A stretch of 64,000 nt of DNA, from positions 4,490,189 to 4,554,188 of the forward strand of contig CM019230.1 in assembly GCA_009741485.1 (NCBI GenBank). The letters are read 5' to 3'. The translations under genes and the position numbers were made by a program. The notes under the pieces were generated by a model that worked only from the letters and a program-made list of their open reading frames with translations, ran no database searches and had not been told where the DNA came from. Origin of the DNA: Malurus cyaneus samueli (lineage: Eukaryota > Chordata > Aves > Passeriformes > Maluridae). Below, piece after piece: positions 1 to 12,773 of the stretch; within the stretch, counting starts at the first letter, position 1; every line of letters begins with the position of its first letter.

Positions 1-2270
1 AAAAAAAAAACAAAAAACCTCAAGGACTTGAAAGGACAGGCAGGAAAGTTTGCAGAACATTTCATTAATTTGTGGGGGAATTCGACTGACTGTAAGTGTC
101 ATGTCTTTGCTGTGAGGACTGAGAACATCTGCCAAATATAATACTGCTCTCTTCCCTCACAGCCTGGCTCCTCTTCTGTTTGACATTGAGGGACTCACCC
201 TTAACTCACACCGCCTCAGCCTGAAGAGGCAACTATGTACATTTACCTGAAGCTTAAATTTCAATTTGTATCGGGATGTCAGTCATCAGATAAATCCAGA
301 CACTGAGGAAAGTGAATAATAAATAGCGGTGTGGGCCAAGAGAGAATAGGAAATGCCAGCAATAACTCCTTTCTAATCTATCCCTGCTCCTGTGATGCTC
401 TGACTGTTATTTCTAGTGGACTTCCCCGTTCCTTGTAGCCAGAATGACAGCAAATCACACTCAGGGGTGGTAATGGCTGAATCTTTCCTCTGCCCGAGGG
501 AGTTGTCTCAGAAAAGCATTCAAATGTACGGGTGACACTTGTCCAAATGATATAATAAGCTCTGGGGTTTGTCAAATTGATGTGGAAATACCACGGGGCC
601 TCTCTTGGGCTGACTCACCATCTCCCCTTTGCATTTCCAGCCCCTGCTTGGCTCTCCAAAGACAAATGAAATCTCAGAGTACAGTGGGTGGTTGGGAGTG
701 TAACCATCACCTTGATAATGTCCCAGACACATCACCTTTTTATCCGGATGACACCATCCTGCCCAATTTATGCTGCAAACCCTTTGGAAAGCGTGTGGAG
801 ATGACCACAAACAGTGCTGGGCTGTGCAAGTGCAGAGAAAACCCAGAACACAGCGCTCCAAAGGGGCTGCAGGAGCATCCAGAGGGGTCTGGCCACCTTT
901 GCTGTGTTTAACAACATCATTTTGCACAGATTGCCCTGGGATGGTCGGACCCCACCACAAGCAATGTGAATCCAGATGGATCTGAGTTTGGATGAGGATT
1001 GAGAAACACGAGATCAATGTAGAACCACTCTCCATGCTTCTGGAAACTGTCCATGAAATCTCTTGCACCCCGTTTTCTCCTGCTGCAGAGGACAGTGTTA
1101 CATCACCATTTTGCTCATTTTCTGTTCATTTTCCTTAAATTAAGCGAATTGCACCATTCTCAGCAATCCTGTTCACGCCTCAGCGCTGCCCTGATCCTCA
1201 GTGCTCTGTTAGGTTTGAGCCTGTTATTTTAAGAATAATTTTATTAAAAAAACACCCCTGGATTGATGATGTTCTTTTATCCATTTCACGGCGCTCAGAG
1301 GTTCTTATCTACGCCTTGTTGATTAAATGTGATCAGGCACGTCGAACTATAACATCTCCTTTAGAATTCATTGCAATAAGAACAATGCAAATATGTGCTT
1401 AAGGTGTCCCAGCCTGTGAATTATGGCCCTGATGGGCTGTAATGTCTTCTTTAAAGTGATAAAGTGAGTGAGGGAATTAGCAGGAGTTGAACTTTGAGAA
1501 AAGAGCAGCTGTATCACTGTGACTGCAGAGTTAATTCAACAACAAGGAAAGTGCCCTGGATTCTTTTTAATTTTCTCTGCTCTTTCCAGTGCTCTTTAAA
1601 AAAAAAAAAAAAAATTGAATTTCACCATCTCTTTTGGAGTTGCCACCCTGTCTCTGCTGACATTTCAGAGAGCCAATGGATCAAGCTCAGGGTTTGTGCC
1701 TCATTTTCTGACTGTTAGCTCTGAACTGTTCATCTTCAGGGAGACCATAAAAATCACACTGAAAATTGGTGAGCATGCTCGAGACAGACCTCAGACATGT
1801 TTTCAATTCAAAACCACCAATTTACACATTGAGCCAGTAACTTCAGATAAAAAAGGAACTGTCACAGAGACAAAAATCATGATCTGATGTATTATTTCCT
1901 ACAGCATTTGTGTTTGCAGACACAAATAAGCTCATCAGAGCAAAACCCTATAATAATTTCCCCACACTGCTTCTAAATTTCTCATATTAGAAATAGCTAT
2001 ATCACCAGAAATAAAGTTTTAAATGTTTTCCAGCTCTCTGATTCCCCTAATTTCACATAGCACTGCCAAGTTTTCCAAAATCCATAGATTAGAAATAGTT
2101 TTTATAAAATACATTGAAGTCTAAATGTGGGGGATTTAGAGAATAAAAAATGCACTTCTGGGCTTGTTCTCTCCACAACATTCTTATTCTGGAGCACTTC
2201 ATCTTTAAATAACACTTGTAGAATAAAGATCTGAGACCAAGTTAAAATTGCCGCAAAGAGGGAAATAATA
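1..2270. other. Unique non-coding stretch, no gene seen
   Basis: AT-rich single-copy-looking DNA. It opens with a short A run and holds a 17-base A homopolymer at 1598-1614. The longest open frame is 182 codons on the minus strand (520-1068). It has no recognisable domain, no signal peptide and no clear splice context, and it lies in a locally GC-richer patch where stops are rarer. I see no RNA gene or mobile element. Confidence 0.6.
1598..1614 (+). repeat. Poly-A homopolymer (17 A)
   Basis: An uninterrupted run of 17 adenines. The sequence upstream does not look like a retrocopied transcript and I see no flanking target-site duplication, so I read it as a simple repeat and not the tail of a retroposed copy. 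Confidence 0.9.
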
Positions 2271-2334
2271 CCGGAAATAGGAAAAACTACCAGAAATAGG
2301 AAAAAACGCCAGAAATAGGAAAAAACCACCAGGA
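2271..2334. repeat. 19-bp minisatellite, about 3.3 copies
   Basis: Three consecutive units of 19, 19 and 20 bases start at 2271, 2290 and 2309, followed by a short partial unit. Each carries the core CCAGAAATAGGAAAAAA or a one- or two-base variant (CCGGAAATAGG in the first). Divergence is low, so the expansion looks fairly recent. No coding significance is visible. Confidence 0.85.
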
Positions 2335-5300
2335 TCAGTCTTCCCTCAAATGCTGCCACAGGAAGTTTTTAACAACTCTGAGCAGCTGCCAGAGGGAGGT
2401 GGAAATTTGAGCAAAGGACAGTGCAGGACAAGTTCCCTTAACAATTTTTGACTGAAGAATGGCAAAGTCTCTGTAATTCCAATCCTTCACCAGCAACTGC
2501 GAAAAGCGGTTATTACCTGAATAAACTCAGGATAATAAATGCCTGTTCAAGCTCCAGTGATGGCAGAACTGCATCAAATGAATCCCAGACAAAGAGTGCA
2601 TTTTTGGCACGTTTTCAGAGCTATCAACTCCGTTTCATCGCGGTTTTTCCTCTGTCCTTTTGGACGGTTTGAATTCCCGACCATCGGGTTTGACCAGGCT
2701 CGAATATTTGGCTGGAAGAAGGAAGCAGCAGCAGCAGGATTTCTGTGTGCCACTGAGCACTTCCATCTGCTCACATATGACTTGTCTCAGCAGACATATG
2801 GTCGCCCCCGGACGCCTGTCCAGGGCAGCAAATGTGGGTGGGTGCTCAAATTCAACATCCACCAGCGATAATAACGAGGCTGAGATGAGTAATAGACCAA
2901 AGTCCTGCTCCTTCCCCACGGATTTGTACATTTTTGGCTGTGCTGGAGAGATTCCCACTTCCCTCAGGCCCACATCTGCTATTCTGAACGGCTGGGAAGG
3001 GTCTGGCCTTGTGTTTTAAAATATAAGACAGGTCCCTTTAATAGGTTGAAAATGAGGATATTCATCCTGGGAATGGGGCTGTCACAATGAGCACTGTGTA
3101 CACGGACATGCAGCAATCTGTTACGTGATCCTTCAAGTGTTTGTCAACAGAGAAGCGATTTTAGAGGAGAAAAAAAGGAAAGAAAAAAACATTGGAAGGC
3201 TCTTGGCCCAGTCCCTGCCACCTGGGCTGCAAGGCAAGGGAAAAGTTTGGAGAAATCCATGGAAATCTCTGCTCTGACATCACCGATCACCTTCCCACAA
3301 GCGGCATCTGACAGCAAATCAACCAAATGCCACCGACCTTCAGTGCACCAAAATAACAGCTGTGACTCCTATTTGCCCACCCATGAGCAATCTGAACAGA
3401 TTTTCTCTGGAAAAACCATCACTAACCCCCCTGGACAAGGGAGTTTCTGGCAGATAACATGTGTGATCATCTCTTTAAAACATGCTGTGGTAATTCGGGG
3501 TCTGACTTCTCCTGCATCGCCTGTATGAGGCTGCTGGGACCAGCTATGGCCGTTATTTCTTCCTCCTGGATGAATTTAATGCATGGCCCAGCTTCCTGAG
3601 TTATTTTTGTTGACAGTCTCACTTCAGGCTGTGAAGAAGCAGGTGATGAAAGCAACACAGGATTATTTTGCAGTTTTCCAGTTCCTGTGCTTGTGCAACT
3701 TGTGTGTCAGTCTTTTTGCTCACACTTTTGCATATCACAACAGCTGCTAGAAAGCACAAAAAAGGAGCTTTAGAGGAAAAAAAAAAATCAAAAATCCAAC
3801 ATCAACCAAGAAGAAATCCCTCTTTTATGCATATATAAAGAGTTAATGGTTCTTGGATTTACAGAAATTCTCCTGCCAGTCTGTGGTTTCTCCACTGGAG
3901 AAACCTTTTGATTCCTTGCAATTCCTTCAATTCAATTCCCTGCAATCCTTCAGCTGCCTAATGAACCATTCCATCAGGTGGAAATGAGTTTCCCCACTCT
4001 AACCTGGCTTTCTTTAAGCTTTAATGGGAGCAGTTAATGAATGGGATTGTCCTCAGTTTCCTGCTGTCAAAGAAGGGTTCCCCCAGCAGGTGACCCAGGA
4101 GTGACCACTGCGAACAGAGCTTGAGGAAGGAGAATCCCCGAAAAAATGAGGGCTGTGGACACTTTGGATCCATCCTGGCATCCTCCTCCTCTGGTGTGGG
4201 CAGAGCTCCATTCATGCCTGGCCAAGGATCTCAGTGAGAAAAGGGAAAGAGGAGGCTTTGGTGTGAAACAGCCCAGTTAAAACCATCAGCAGAACAGCTA
4301 GCCTGGAACAGGCCAACAGATTTATTCACCAGCAGGAGACAGCACAAGGATGCTCAGATTTATCGCTCCAAACACCCTCATTATTCAGTGTGCAGAGAGC
4401 CTTCTTGTCTCACAGTTAGCAAAACAAAATTACAAATTAATAGCCATATATTTCCCACCGTGTCCTGGATCTATCAGCCCGTTCCCCCTGTGCTGTAATT
4501 TTATTTTGGTTCTTAGCATATGGGGATGAGAAAGAGGGCAAACTCTCAAATTACACATATTTTATCTGCATTCTCCAACACAGATTTTCACTTTGTGTTA
4601 ATTTATTGAAGAAATATATATATATATATATTTATTATTTTTTAAGAATCAGTGACATTGAGGAAAACAAGAGGAGATTTGGCTTGTACCTTTGAATCTG
4701 GGTTACTTTCTTCTTAACTTTTCTGATAAGTTTTGGATTTGAAGAGGAAGGAACAGCTCCTGCATGTGTTTGTAAAAGGCAGAAATCCCAGCTGGGTGGA
4801 AGTGGAGGACGCACAAAAAACACTCCCAGGGGTAGAAATTTGTGTCTTTTCAGAACCCCATGCGTAAAACGTAACTCAGGAAATCTGTGTTGTCTTATAA
4901 ATATAAATGTATCCTGAACTCTAATAATTAATGGCAATATTTTAATTTGGTTAAATTAAATTCAAAGTTGAAGCTCAGATTCAAACCTCTCTGATGACAG
5001 GAATGTAATGCAGAATGAGGTGTAAAATCCCCATTTTTATCCAGATTCACATATTCATCTCAAGGCTACCCCTGCTGAAAACATTGGGAATCCCTCTTAA
5101 GATCAGCTTTTCCATTCCAGCTTATCCATTATTATCCAATCCATATTAAGAGTAGCTTTCAAAGGTTCAGCAAAACCAGGTTTTGTTGGAGATAAAAAGC
5201 CTGATCTCAGCCTTTTTAAAATAAAAACAAACTATGACTCACCTCCCCAAAGCCAGTGGATTACACATAAGAAAAAAGAGATAAGAAAGGTGATTTTCCT

Positions 5301-6669
5301 TCAAAATGATTCACTTTAAAGGTCCACAGCACGTGCCAGAGATCTCTGTAAGTTTCCTTTGGCAATTAATTCCTGCTTGATGGCTCTCAGCCCTTTGAAA
5401 CCCACTTTTCCCTGAGCAGACTCACTGGATTTTTGGGAATGTTGTCTGGAAGACACATCCATGAGCCAAGGCTGCCTGTGGTAGAAGTGGAATTACAAGG
5501 GTGGAATTGAGGTGGAAAACTTTGCCTTTAAATCCAAATGTGGTGCTTGAGATGACCGTGAGGAGACCACGAGCCCTTGGCCGGTCATAGAGTCCAAGTA
5601 AGGACAACTCTTTGTTATTTGAGTGCAAATACCTCTTTTTGATTGGTCAGAAATTAAGAGAAATGTGAGAAAACCTACTACAAAAAGAGCAATATAACTT
5701 AGGGATGTTTCAAAGGATGATTCAAGAAGTTCTCTGTGCACGGAACAGGGAATGGATGTCCTGCAGCTGGGAACTGTGACACTATCAACCAACCTCCTTA
5801 CAGCCACATCAAAAAGCAAAATCTCAGCTGGACAGAGCCTGGACCCCTGTAAATAATGTTTATTTTTCGAGATCAAACAGCCTGAACAGGAGGGCAGCTG
5901 CAGCAGGGTGGGAGGAAGGTCGGCTTTGCCCGGGATCCTCCTTTGGGAGGTGGCCAGAGCTGCAGATGGTTCATAGAGCCCTGACGGCTCCTCGGCCACT
6001 CAAGAGTGGGGTATTTCCAGAGATAACACACACTGATAGTCATCCTCCTCCTGGGGTGGGTGCATTTATTGTTAACCAGTGGAGAATGCCGAGGGAAGAG
6101 CATTGTGATAATTCCCTGCTGCGCTCCTCAGGAGCCCGGAGCTCCAGGATTTCTGCTCTCTTTTAGCCCAAACTGGATTATTCTTCCAGAAACTCATGCA
6201 GGGCTTGGGTTAAACTAAACCCCAAAAGCAGTTCAAGCCAACATGAGCATTTTGCTCATTTTGCTGTAAATCTCTGTTTTCCAAACCATGAGAGGCTCTC
6301 CCAGACTCCACATCCCACCAGCCTGTCAATAGATGTCACACTTGTGCTTCTCCTCTGTCTCCTGGAGCACTCGATGCCAGGGGAGTGCAGGGCACCAGCA
6401 CGACACAAATTACTTGAATGCACTACCTTTATGTAATAAAACCAAATCCGGGAGAGATTTGATCTTCTGTAGGTTTTACACCGTGCATTCCCGGAAAGTA
6501 TCGAACACATCGAGGGGAAGGGGGAGGAGTGGCAGTGGGATCTTCTCTTGCGAGGCAAAAGTTCATTTTGCCCTACAGTTCACCAGTTCATAACTGCACA
6601 TCTGCTTGTTTTGGAGAGCAAATGAATTTTACATGAATTTTTGTGTTCTGTGGCTAAATGCTTTTTTAA
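2335..6669. other. Non-coding stretch, no gene seen
   Basis: Mostly unique AT-rich sequence. It includes a local direct-repeat patch of ATTCCTT/CAATTC motifs near 3911-3953 and an (AT)n run at 4614-4631. Open frames of up to 168 codons (minus strand, 5493-5999) occur but match nothing I know. I see no interspersed-repeat signature. Confidence 0.55.
4614..4631. repeat. (AT)9 dinucleotide repeat
   Basis: An 18-base alternating A/T run in an AT-rich setting. It is an ordinary short microsatellite. Confidence 0.85.
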
Positions 6670-6686
6670 TTTTTTTTTTTTTTTTT
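6670..6686 (+). repeat. Poly-T homopolymer (17 T)
   Basis: A run of 17 thymines preceded by a shorter T run. It could be the reverse-strand A tail of an old retroposon, but the flank shows no recognisable retroposon body. Confidence 0.85.
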
Positions 6687-7249
6687 GGTAATAAATACAA
6701 GGCTGGGGGGAAGCCAAACTATATATGTTGAATGAACAAATAGCAACAGATGAAGATATTTGCACTAGGTTTTTTTCCTCAGGCAGAGAAATACAGAAAA
6801 CCAACCTCATTTAATGCCTTAAAACAGGAAAAAACATAGGTTCTGATTACAGGTGTCCTAATTCTCAGATCTGCATGCAGATCTGCAAAGGGCATGATTC
6901 ATGGAAAAAAACCTCAGAAAGGCTTTTTCCTGAGCTGCAGCTTTTGCTAGTGGTCGTGTTAGAAAACCAGAAAGAATGTCTTTAGTCTTATTTGGAAAGA
7001 AATAATAATTCAGAGTTGTTCCCTGTCTACACATCTGTCTGTCAACGCATATAAATCAACCAGGCATGCAGGAGAGAGTCAGCATTAGCAAGAGTTTGCA
7101 AGACAGGGAAAAAACATCAGGTTTTGAATTACCCAGTATTTGCGGGGTTTGAGATGGCAGTGCTGGATTCTGAACTGTGGCAGTGCCTGTTGAATGGCTG
7201 CTGTCACTGGGAGGAGAGGAGCAGAGAGCTCTGGGTGCTCTGCTGGCCA
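6687..7249. other. Non-coding stretch before the minisatellite
   Basis: Unique-looking sequence with no open frame, RNA gene or repeat that I can support. It ends where the 31-bp array starts. Confidence 0.5.
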
Positions 7250-7481
7250 GGATCCATTTGGGGTGTTCCCAATCCCATTTGGATCCATTTGGGGTGTTCT
7301 CAATCCCATTGGGATCCATTTGGGGTGTTCTCAATCCCATTGGGATCCATTTGGGGTGTTCTCAATCCTANGGTGTTCTCAATCCCATTGGGATCCATTT
7401 GGGGTGTTCTCAATCCTATTGGGGTCCATTTGGGGTGTTCTCAATCCCATTGGGATCCATTTGGGGTGTTCAATCCCATTG
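7250..7481. repeat. 31-bp minisatellite, about 7.5 visible copies, interrupted by N
   Basis: A tandem array whose unit begins GGATCCATTTGGGGTGTTCT and continues with CAATCCCATTG, 31 bases in all. Units start at 7250, 7281, 7312 and 7343. The fourth is cut off by a single N at 7371. After the N, a part-unit (7372-7390) is followed by units at 7391, 7422 and 7453, the last being 29 bases. Units differ by one or two substitutions (for example CCTATT for CCCATT). Because 31 is not a multiple of three, the array is open in several frames and yields spurious repetitive peptides. The N inside the array suggests it is incompletely assembled, so the true copy number is unknown. Confidence 0.95.
7371..7371. 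other. Single undetermined base (assembly gap)
   Basis: One N in the middle of a minisatellite unit. The unit does not resume in register after it, since about 10 bases of the expected sequence are missing. The N therefore marks a collapsed or unresolved junction and not one uncalled base. Confidence 0.85.
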
Positions 7482-8108
7482 CTGCAGCGTTCCTGGCTCT
7501 CTCTGGAGCCCAGAGCCCTGTGTCCCTGCACAACCACAGAAAACTGAACCACGCCAGTTCAGGTGGCTGCAGGGCTCATCCCCTTTCCATGAGCCAAATT
7601 CAGCTGCTGAAACACTTCAGGGTGATTTTATTCCATAGTCGAAGGGAGGAACAGGCCTGAAATTAGTCTGATTTTATACCAAGAGAAATCCACCTTCCAC
7701 TGTAAATCATTCCAGAAACAGAACCAGGCAAAAACCCGGTTTTCATCCACTAAAATACTTTTGAGATCTGGTTTTGAGCAAACTAGGAAGTTCTCTCAAC
7801 ACAACAGTTTTGACCAGCTCTGTTCCCTATGAAACAATTCCTGCGGGCAGTAAAGCTCCTGGAAAGTTAACTGAACTCATTTCTGATTTGCACTCATCAA
7901 TAGGCTCGTTCACTTAGATTAACGATGAATAATTCATTGTTACTAGCAGCAGCACAGTGTGCAAAGCAGGAAAAGAAATCAGCTTTCAGAACCCAGGATG
8001 AATGGAGAGTCAGGAAAAGGAGCAACTGGAAACTCATCTTATTTCAGCAAATGTCAGAAATGAAGGTGGCAGTTTGTTGTGGTCCTTGATGAGCACAAAA
8101 ACTTGTTT
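7482..8108. other. Spacer between two tandem arrays
   Basis: Unique-looking sequence between the 31-bp array and the array of about 235 bp. No open frame, RNA or mobile element can be supported. Confidence 0.5.
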
Positions 8109-8981
8109 AGAACCTCTGTGTCCCCCAGGAGCACATCCTGATGGAAAAAAAGCTCCCACAGAAGGGGTACCCAGTGCTGACCTCCCCAAAAACACAGAGC
8201 TAAAACCCCAGGGGTGCCCCTAAATCTGCAAATGGGAAGAACTGTGCAGAGCCTTCTTCCCTTTGAGTAACGAAAAAATATGGAGTGGGAACATTTCACC
8301 CATCAGAACCTGTGTGCCCCAGGAGCAGATCCCGATGGATAAATGGCTGGAACAGCTGCAGTCCTGGTGGGATCTGCTTCCCCAGCATGAATTCCCAGGG
8401 CTGACCTCCCCAGAACTACAGAGGAAAAACCCCAGAGGTGCCCCTAAATCTGAAAATGGGAAGGGGAATGACCATGTGGAACCTTTTTCCCTTTCCCTGA
8501 TTACACAAAAAAATATTGAGTGGGAACATTTCGCCCATCAGAACCTCTGTATCCTCCAGGAGCAGTTCCTGATGGATAAATGGCTGCAGTCCTGGTAGGA
8601 TCTTCTCCCCCAGCACAATTACACAGACCTGAAATTCCAGGGGTGCCCTTAAATCTGCAGAGAGGGAGGGGAATAACTGTGCAGAGCCCTCTTCCCTTTC
8701 CCTCCCTGACTACACACAGAATATTGAATGGGAACATTTCACCCATCAGAACCTCTGAGTCCTCCAGGAGCAGATCCTGATGGATAAAGGGCTGTAACAG
8801 CTGCAGTCCTGGTGGGATCTGCTCCCCCAGTATGAATTCCTAGTGCTGACCTCCCCCCAAAACTACAGAGGAAAAACCCCAGAGGTGCCCCTAAATCTGC
8901 AAATGGGAAGGGGAATAACTATGCAGAGCCCTCTTCCCTTTCCCTGACACAAAAAATATTGAGTGGGAACATTTCACCTGT
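8109..8981. repeat. Tandem array of a ~235-bp unit, four copies
   Basis: Four consecutive copies start at about 8109, 8305, 8540 and 8748, each opening with AGAACCTCTG or AGAACCTGTG. Each runs through a CAGGAGCAGATCC-like segment, a GCTGCAGTCCTGGTGGGATCT segment (absent from copy one), a GGGGTGCCC/TAAATCTG segment and a CTTCCCTTTCCCTGA segment, then ends with GTGGGAACATTTCACCC or GTGGGAACATTTCGCCC. Copy lengths are about 196, 235, 208 and 234 bases. Copy one has an internal deletion. The next unit breaks off after ATTTCACCTGTG near 8981. Frames are broken by indels between copies, so coding is unlikely. Copies look roughly 80-90% alike by eye, suggesting a moderately old local amplification. 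Confidence 0.9.
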
Positions 8982-11900
8982 GACATCTCTGTCTGTATCT
9001 GGGGGCAAATCCCACAGATTTCCCACAGGAAAACCCCACTGTAGGGTTGCCAGTGACCATAAACACTTTTTTTCCTGTTGATAACCCACAAACCCAAACT
9101 GTGGCCGGGCCTGCAGCGTTCCTGAGCTGCCCCAATTTGTGTGGAAATGTCTGAAAAACCCAAACCCTGCTGGGTCACTGGAGCGGGGAACAGACATCTC
9201 AGTTACATAACATTCCATAACTCGAGCTGGATCTAATTAAAATCACCTGAAAAGTAATACAAAACTCCTTCAGGCAACAAAGTGACGCCTTGGAAGGGAG
9301 AGAGCTTGGCTTAATTATTCATCTCTGCGGTGACACAATTATCCTGGAGGCTATTGGGTGCAAAACCAGCATTTTCCTGGCTTTTTCTGCTGCCTTTGAT
9401 CCTTTCAGCACCAAGGCAGGAGCTCCAAGGGTCCTCCCAGTCCTCTGTCACCTGCAGGAGTTAAACAGGGACATTCCTTCTCTTCCTCACACTGCATTAA
9501 AGTGTCAGAGCTTGGGAAACAACAAGATCCAAAACGCCAAAATCACTGCAGTGTTTCAGTGCTCTGGAAGGTTTCTGCTCCTTCCTATTAAAAAATATGG
9601 GGCAGGGAGAGCAAAGGAGGCTCAGGAGGGGATCGTGCCTTGCTGCAGGGTGCTCCACACTTTTTGGAGAGCAACCAGAGGCACTGCACTCTGTGATTTA
9701 GCAGTTTCAGAAGCCACGATCTGCATGTCAGCAAAGGCAAAACTTTCCACAGAACAGCCTAAATTCTGCTCCTGCAGGTGCTGACAGCACATGTCACTGT
9801 GGGAGAGGAAAAAACTTGAGATCACAAGGAAAACAACAGGAGAAGGAGCAACTTAATGAGGGTTTGGCTGCCTCCTGCTCTGGCCTCACAGGGATGACCA
9901 AAGCATGAAAAGAAACTGAATTCTGCAAGCAGGAAGCTTCCATTCACTCTGTGCTTTTTGGGCAGCTGTCTCTATATATTTTTTTTTTATTTTTTTTCTT
10001 TGTTATTTACCCATTTAAATATTTCCTTAGTTAACACTTTTTACAGCTGTCAGCCAGAGGCAAAACTGCAAACCAGAGTTCTGCCTGGCCCCCAGGCATG
10101 TTCTTGGGGCTGCTGTGCCTCACAGAGCAGATTTAACACAACTCACAGCCTGGGAGGTCAGCTGAACTGAATCCAGGCTGTTTGATCCAGGGCTCGTGTG
10201 TTGTCACTCTCTTTTGAGTCAGGAACACCAGGGCACTCACACCAACCCCTGAGAGCCCCTCTCTCCATCACACCTAAGAAACATCCCCTGGATTACAGAA
10301 TTTTCCAGAATTTGACACGTGGTTGGGTACTGATTTTCTTTTTCCTCCAGAAAAGAGGTTAAAAAAGAGGGGGAAAATAATCAGCAATACTGGAATGCAT
10401 CCATCGACTAAAAAATCTTTTAGAAGTAAAATTTTGCTTAGGAAAATGGAGAATTCTAGAGGAATTCCTCTTGTATCAAGCCACAGGGAGGATGTCAGGG
10501 AGGGAATATCCCAAGCAGCCAGGAAAGCTGTCTCCTACAAGCAGCACCAGGGAAAATAAAAATTATGGGACAGAGATGAAAATAAAAGGGACAGAGATGA
10601 CAAAATAAAGGATGAGAGGAAATTTTCTGCACCCCACAAGATCTCTGCTTCCTCTGCTGCTGTTTGTCACTGTGAATTTAACTGAAATTTGTTTTTGTGG
10701 GTGCACAGGGGGGAGATGGAAATGACTGAAGAATCAGACGCTCTGCCAGCCCTGTGGTCTTAGAGCTGGAACAGCACAAATTGTTTTTTTTTTCCATTCA
10801 AAATATTCTACAAAGGGAATGGCACAGCAGCCCAAGTGAACAGCAAGAGGGGACAGTAATTTATTCCAGGGGCCAGGAGACATCAGGTACTTCGAATCTT
10901 GGGTGTTTTTGAAGAAATGGATTTTTAATGGATTTTTTAGAGAAGAAACAAAGAGCCTCCTTTATGAAACTCTAGAATATGAGTAGAGCCCTCACACACC
11001 TCCAAATGATAAATCTATGTCCCTGAAATAGCATCTCTTTAGGTTTAATTTATTTTCTTTAGCCCCATGAAGGCCTGTCGAATTTATATACTTCAGCTTT
11101 AAGGACTAATAAATTACTTTCTTTGGCCTCAAGAAGGTCTTCTTCATTTATTTTCAACCTCCTTTGGAGTGAACTTTAAGAAGTGCAGCATGCTGCAGCA
11201 CGGCCTACAAAATAAGGATAAAATAGATGAAGGCAGTGACCAGCAGGAAAAAGAGGAAAACCTGATATCTTTAGGAGTTTTGCACTGTCTCATTACCTTA
11301 TCACACATTTAACACAATCTGCAATTGCACAAAATATGTCTTCTCATCCAAAATCTCGTTTCTGGCATGTTTTTACAGAAAACTGGAAAGGGAAGAAGCT
11401 GGAAAATAGAAAGAATGAAGAAGTAATTTCTTTTCCAGGCCTTCCTCTGGCTCTCAGGCTGCTGATGGAACTGCTGCTCCTGTCTTTTATTGGGTTCTTC
11501 TCCCTTCTCTCTCTTGTAAGAGTAACCTCTGAGCTCCTGGTTGCCAAATCCCTAGAAAACTTGGGAGTAGAAATTTATTTCCTTTTCCTGCTATGGTTTA
11601 GATTGGCTGTTTAGTTTGGAGAAATAAAATTAAATGAAACCAAAACAGAATAAAAGGACAAGGACTAAAAGCAGTCATGGAGGACAGAGTTATGAAGGTA
11701 TAATTTGTAAATCTAGAGGTATTTATGGGATCAAGGTTCTTTGCAAAGACTAATAGAAAAGCCCATGAATTTATCAAATCAAAGAATATTCCTGCATTTC
11801 CTGAGGTGCCATTAAAATATGTTGTTGAAAGAACATAAGGCACTGGGGTGGAATATTTGATAGTCCAATGGGGTAAATCTCAACATCTCTTTCAAACTGA

Positions 11901-12097
11901 CAAGCTTCAAACTTGATGGGAATTCTGTCTTTATTAAAAATTGAATGAGGATTACATCATGTGGCTTCAGGTCACTGCAAGCCATAGCTATTAAATTGAT
12001 GCATTTCTAATGGAAAATGCATAGTGGAGATAGAGAATCTTTGTTCTCTCTCTGCCAGTCAGAAACATCACATGAAGGTTCCAGGCAGCAGGAAAAC
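8982..12097. other. Non-coding stretch, no gene seen
   Basis: Mostly unique sequence. It holds a T-rich tract at 9979-10003, a two-copy 21-22-bp tandem duplication at 10567-10609, and a very diverged pair of similar segments at about 11043-11095 and 11107-11158 (both CTTT(A/G)GCC...GAAGG-like). A 164-codon open frame at 9290-9784 on the plus strand has no recognisable domain. Confidence 0.5.
10567..10609. repeat. Two-copy 21-22-bp tandem duplication
   Basis: GGGACAGAGATGAAAATAAA occurs at 10567 and again at 10588 with one inserted base (GATGACAAAATAAA). It is a simple local duplication with no visible function. Confidence 0.85.

Positions 12098-12773
<676 letters not shown>

Noticed and set aside
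1500..1620. Processed retrocopy ending in the poly-A at 1598-1614
   Set aside because: No target-site duplication and no recognisable transcript upstream. Processed copies are also rare in birds.
7124..7660. Three overlapping plus-strand frames with a repeated WDPFGVFSIPLGSIWGV-type peptide
   Set aside because: The 31-bp unit is open in several frames and shifts frame with each repeat. The frames also run through an N. This is a minisatellite product, not a protein.
8109..8981. CRISPR-like array
   Set aside because: Units of 196-235 bp are contiguous with no short direct repeats and unique spacers, and the genome is avian.
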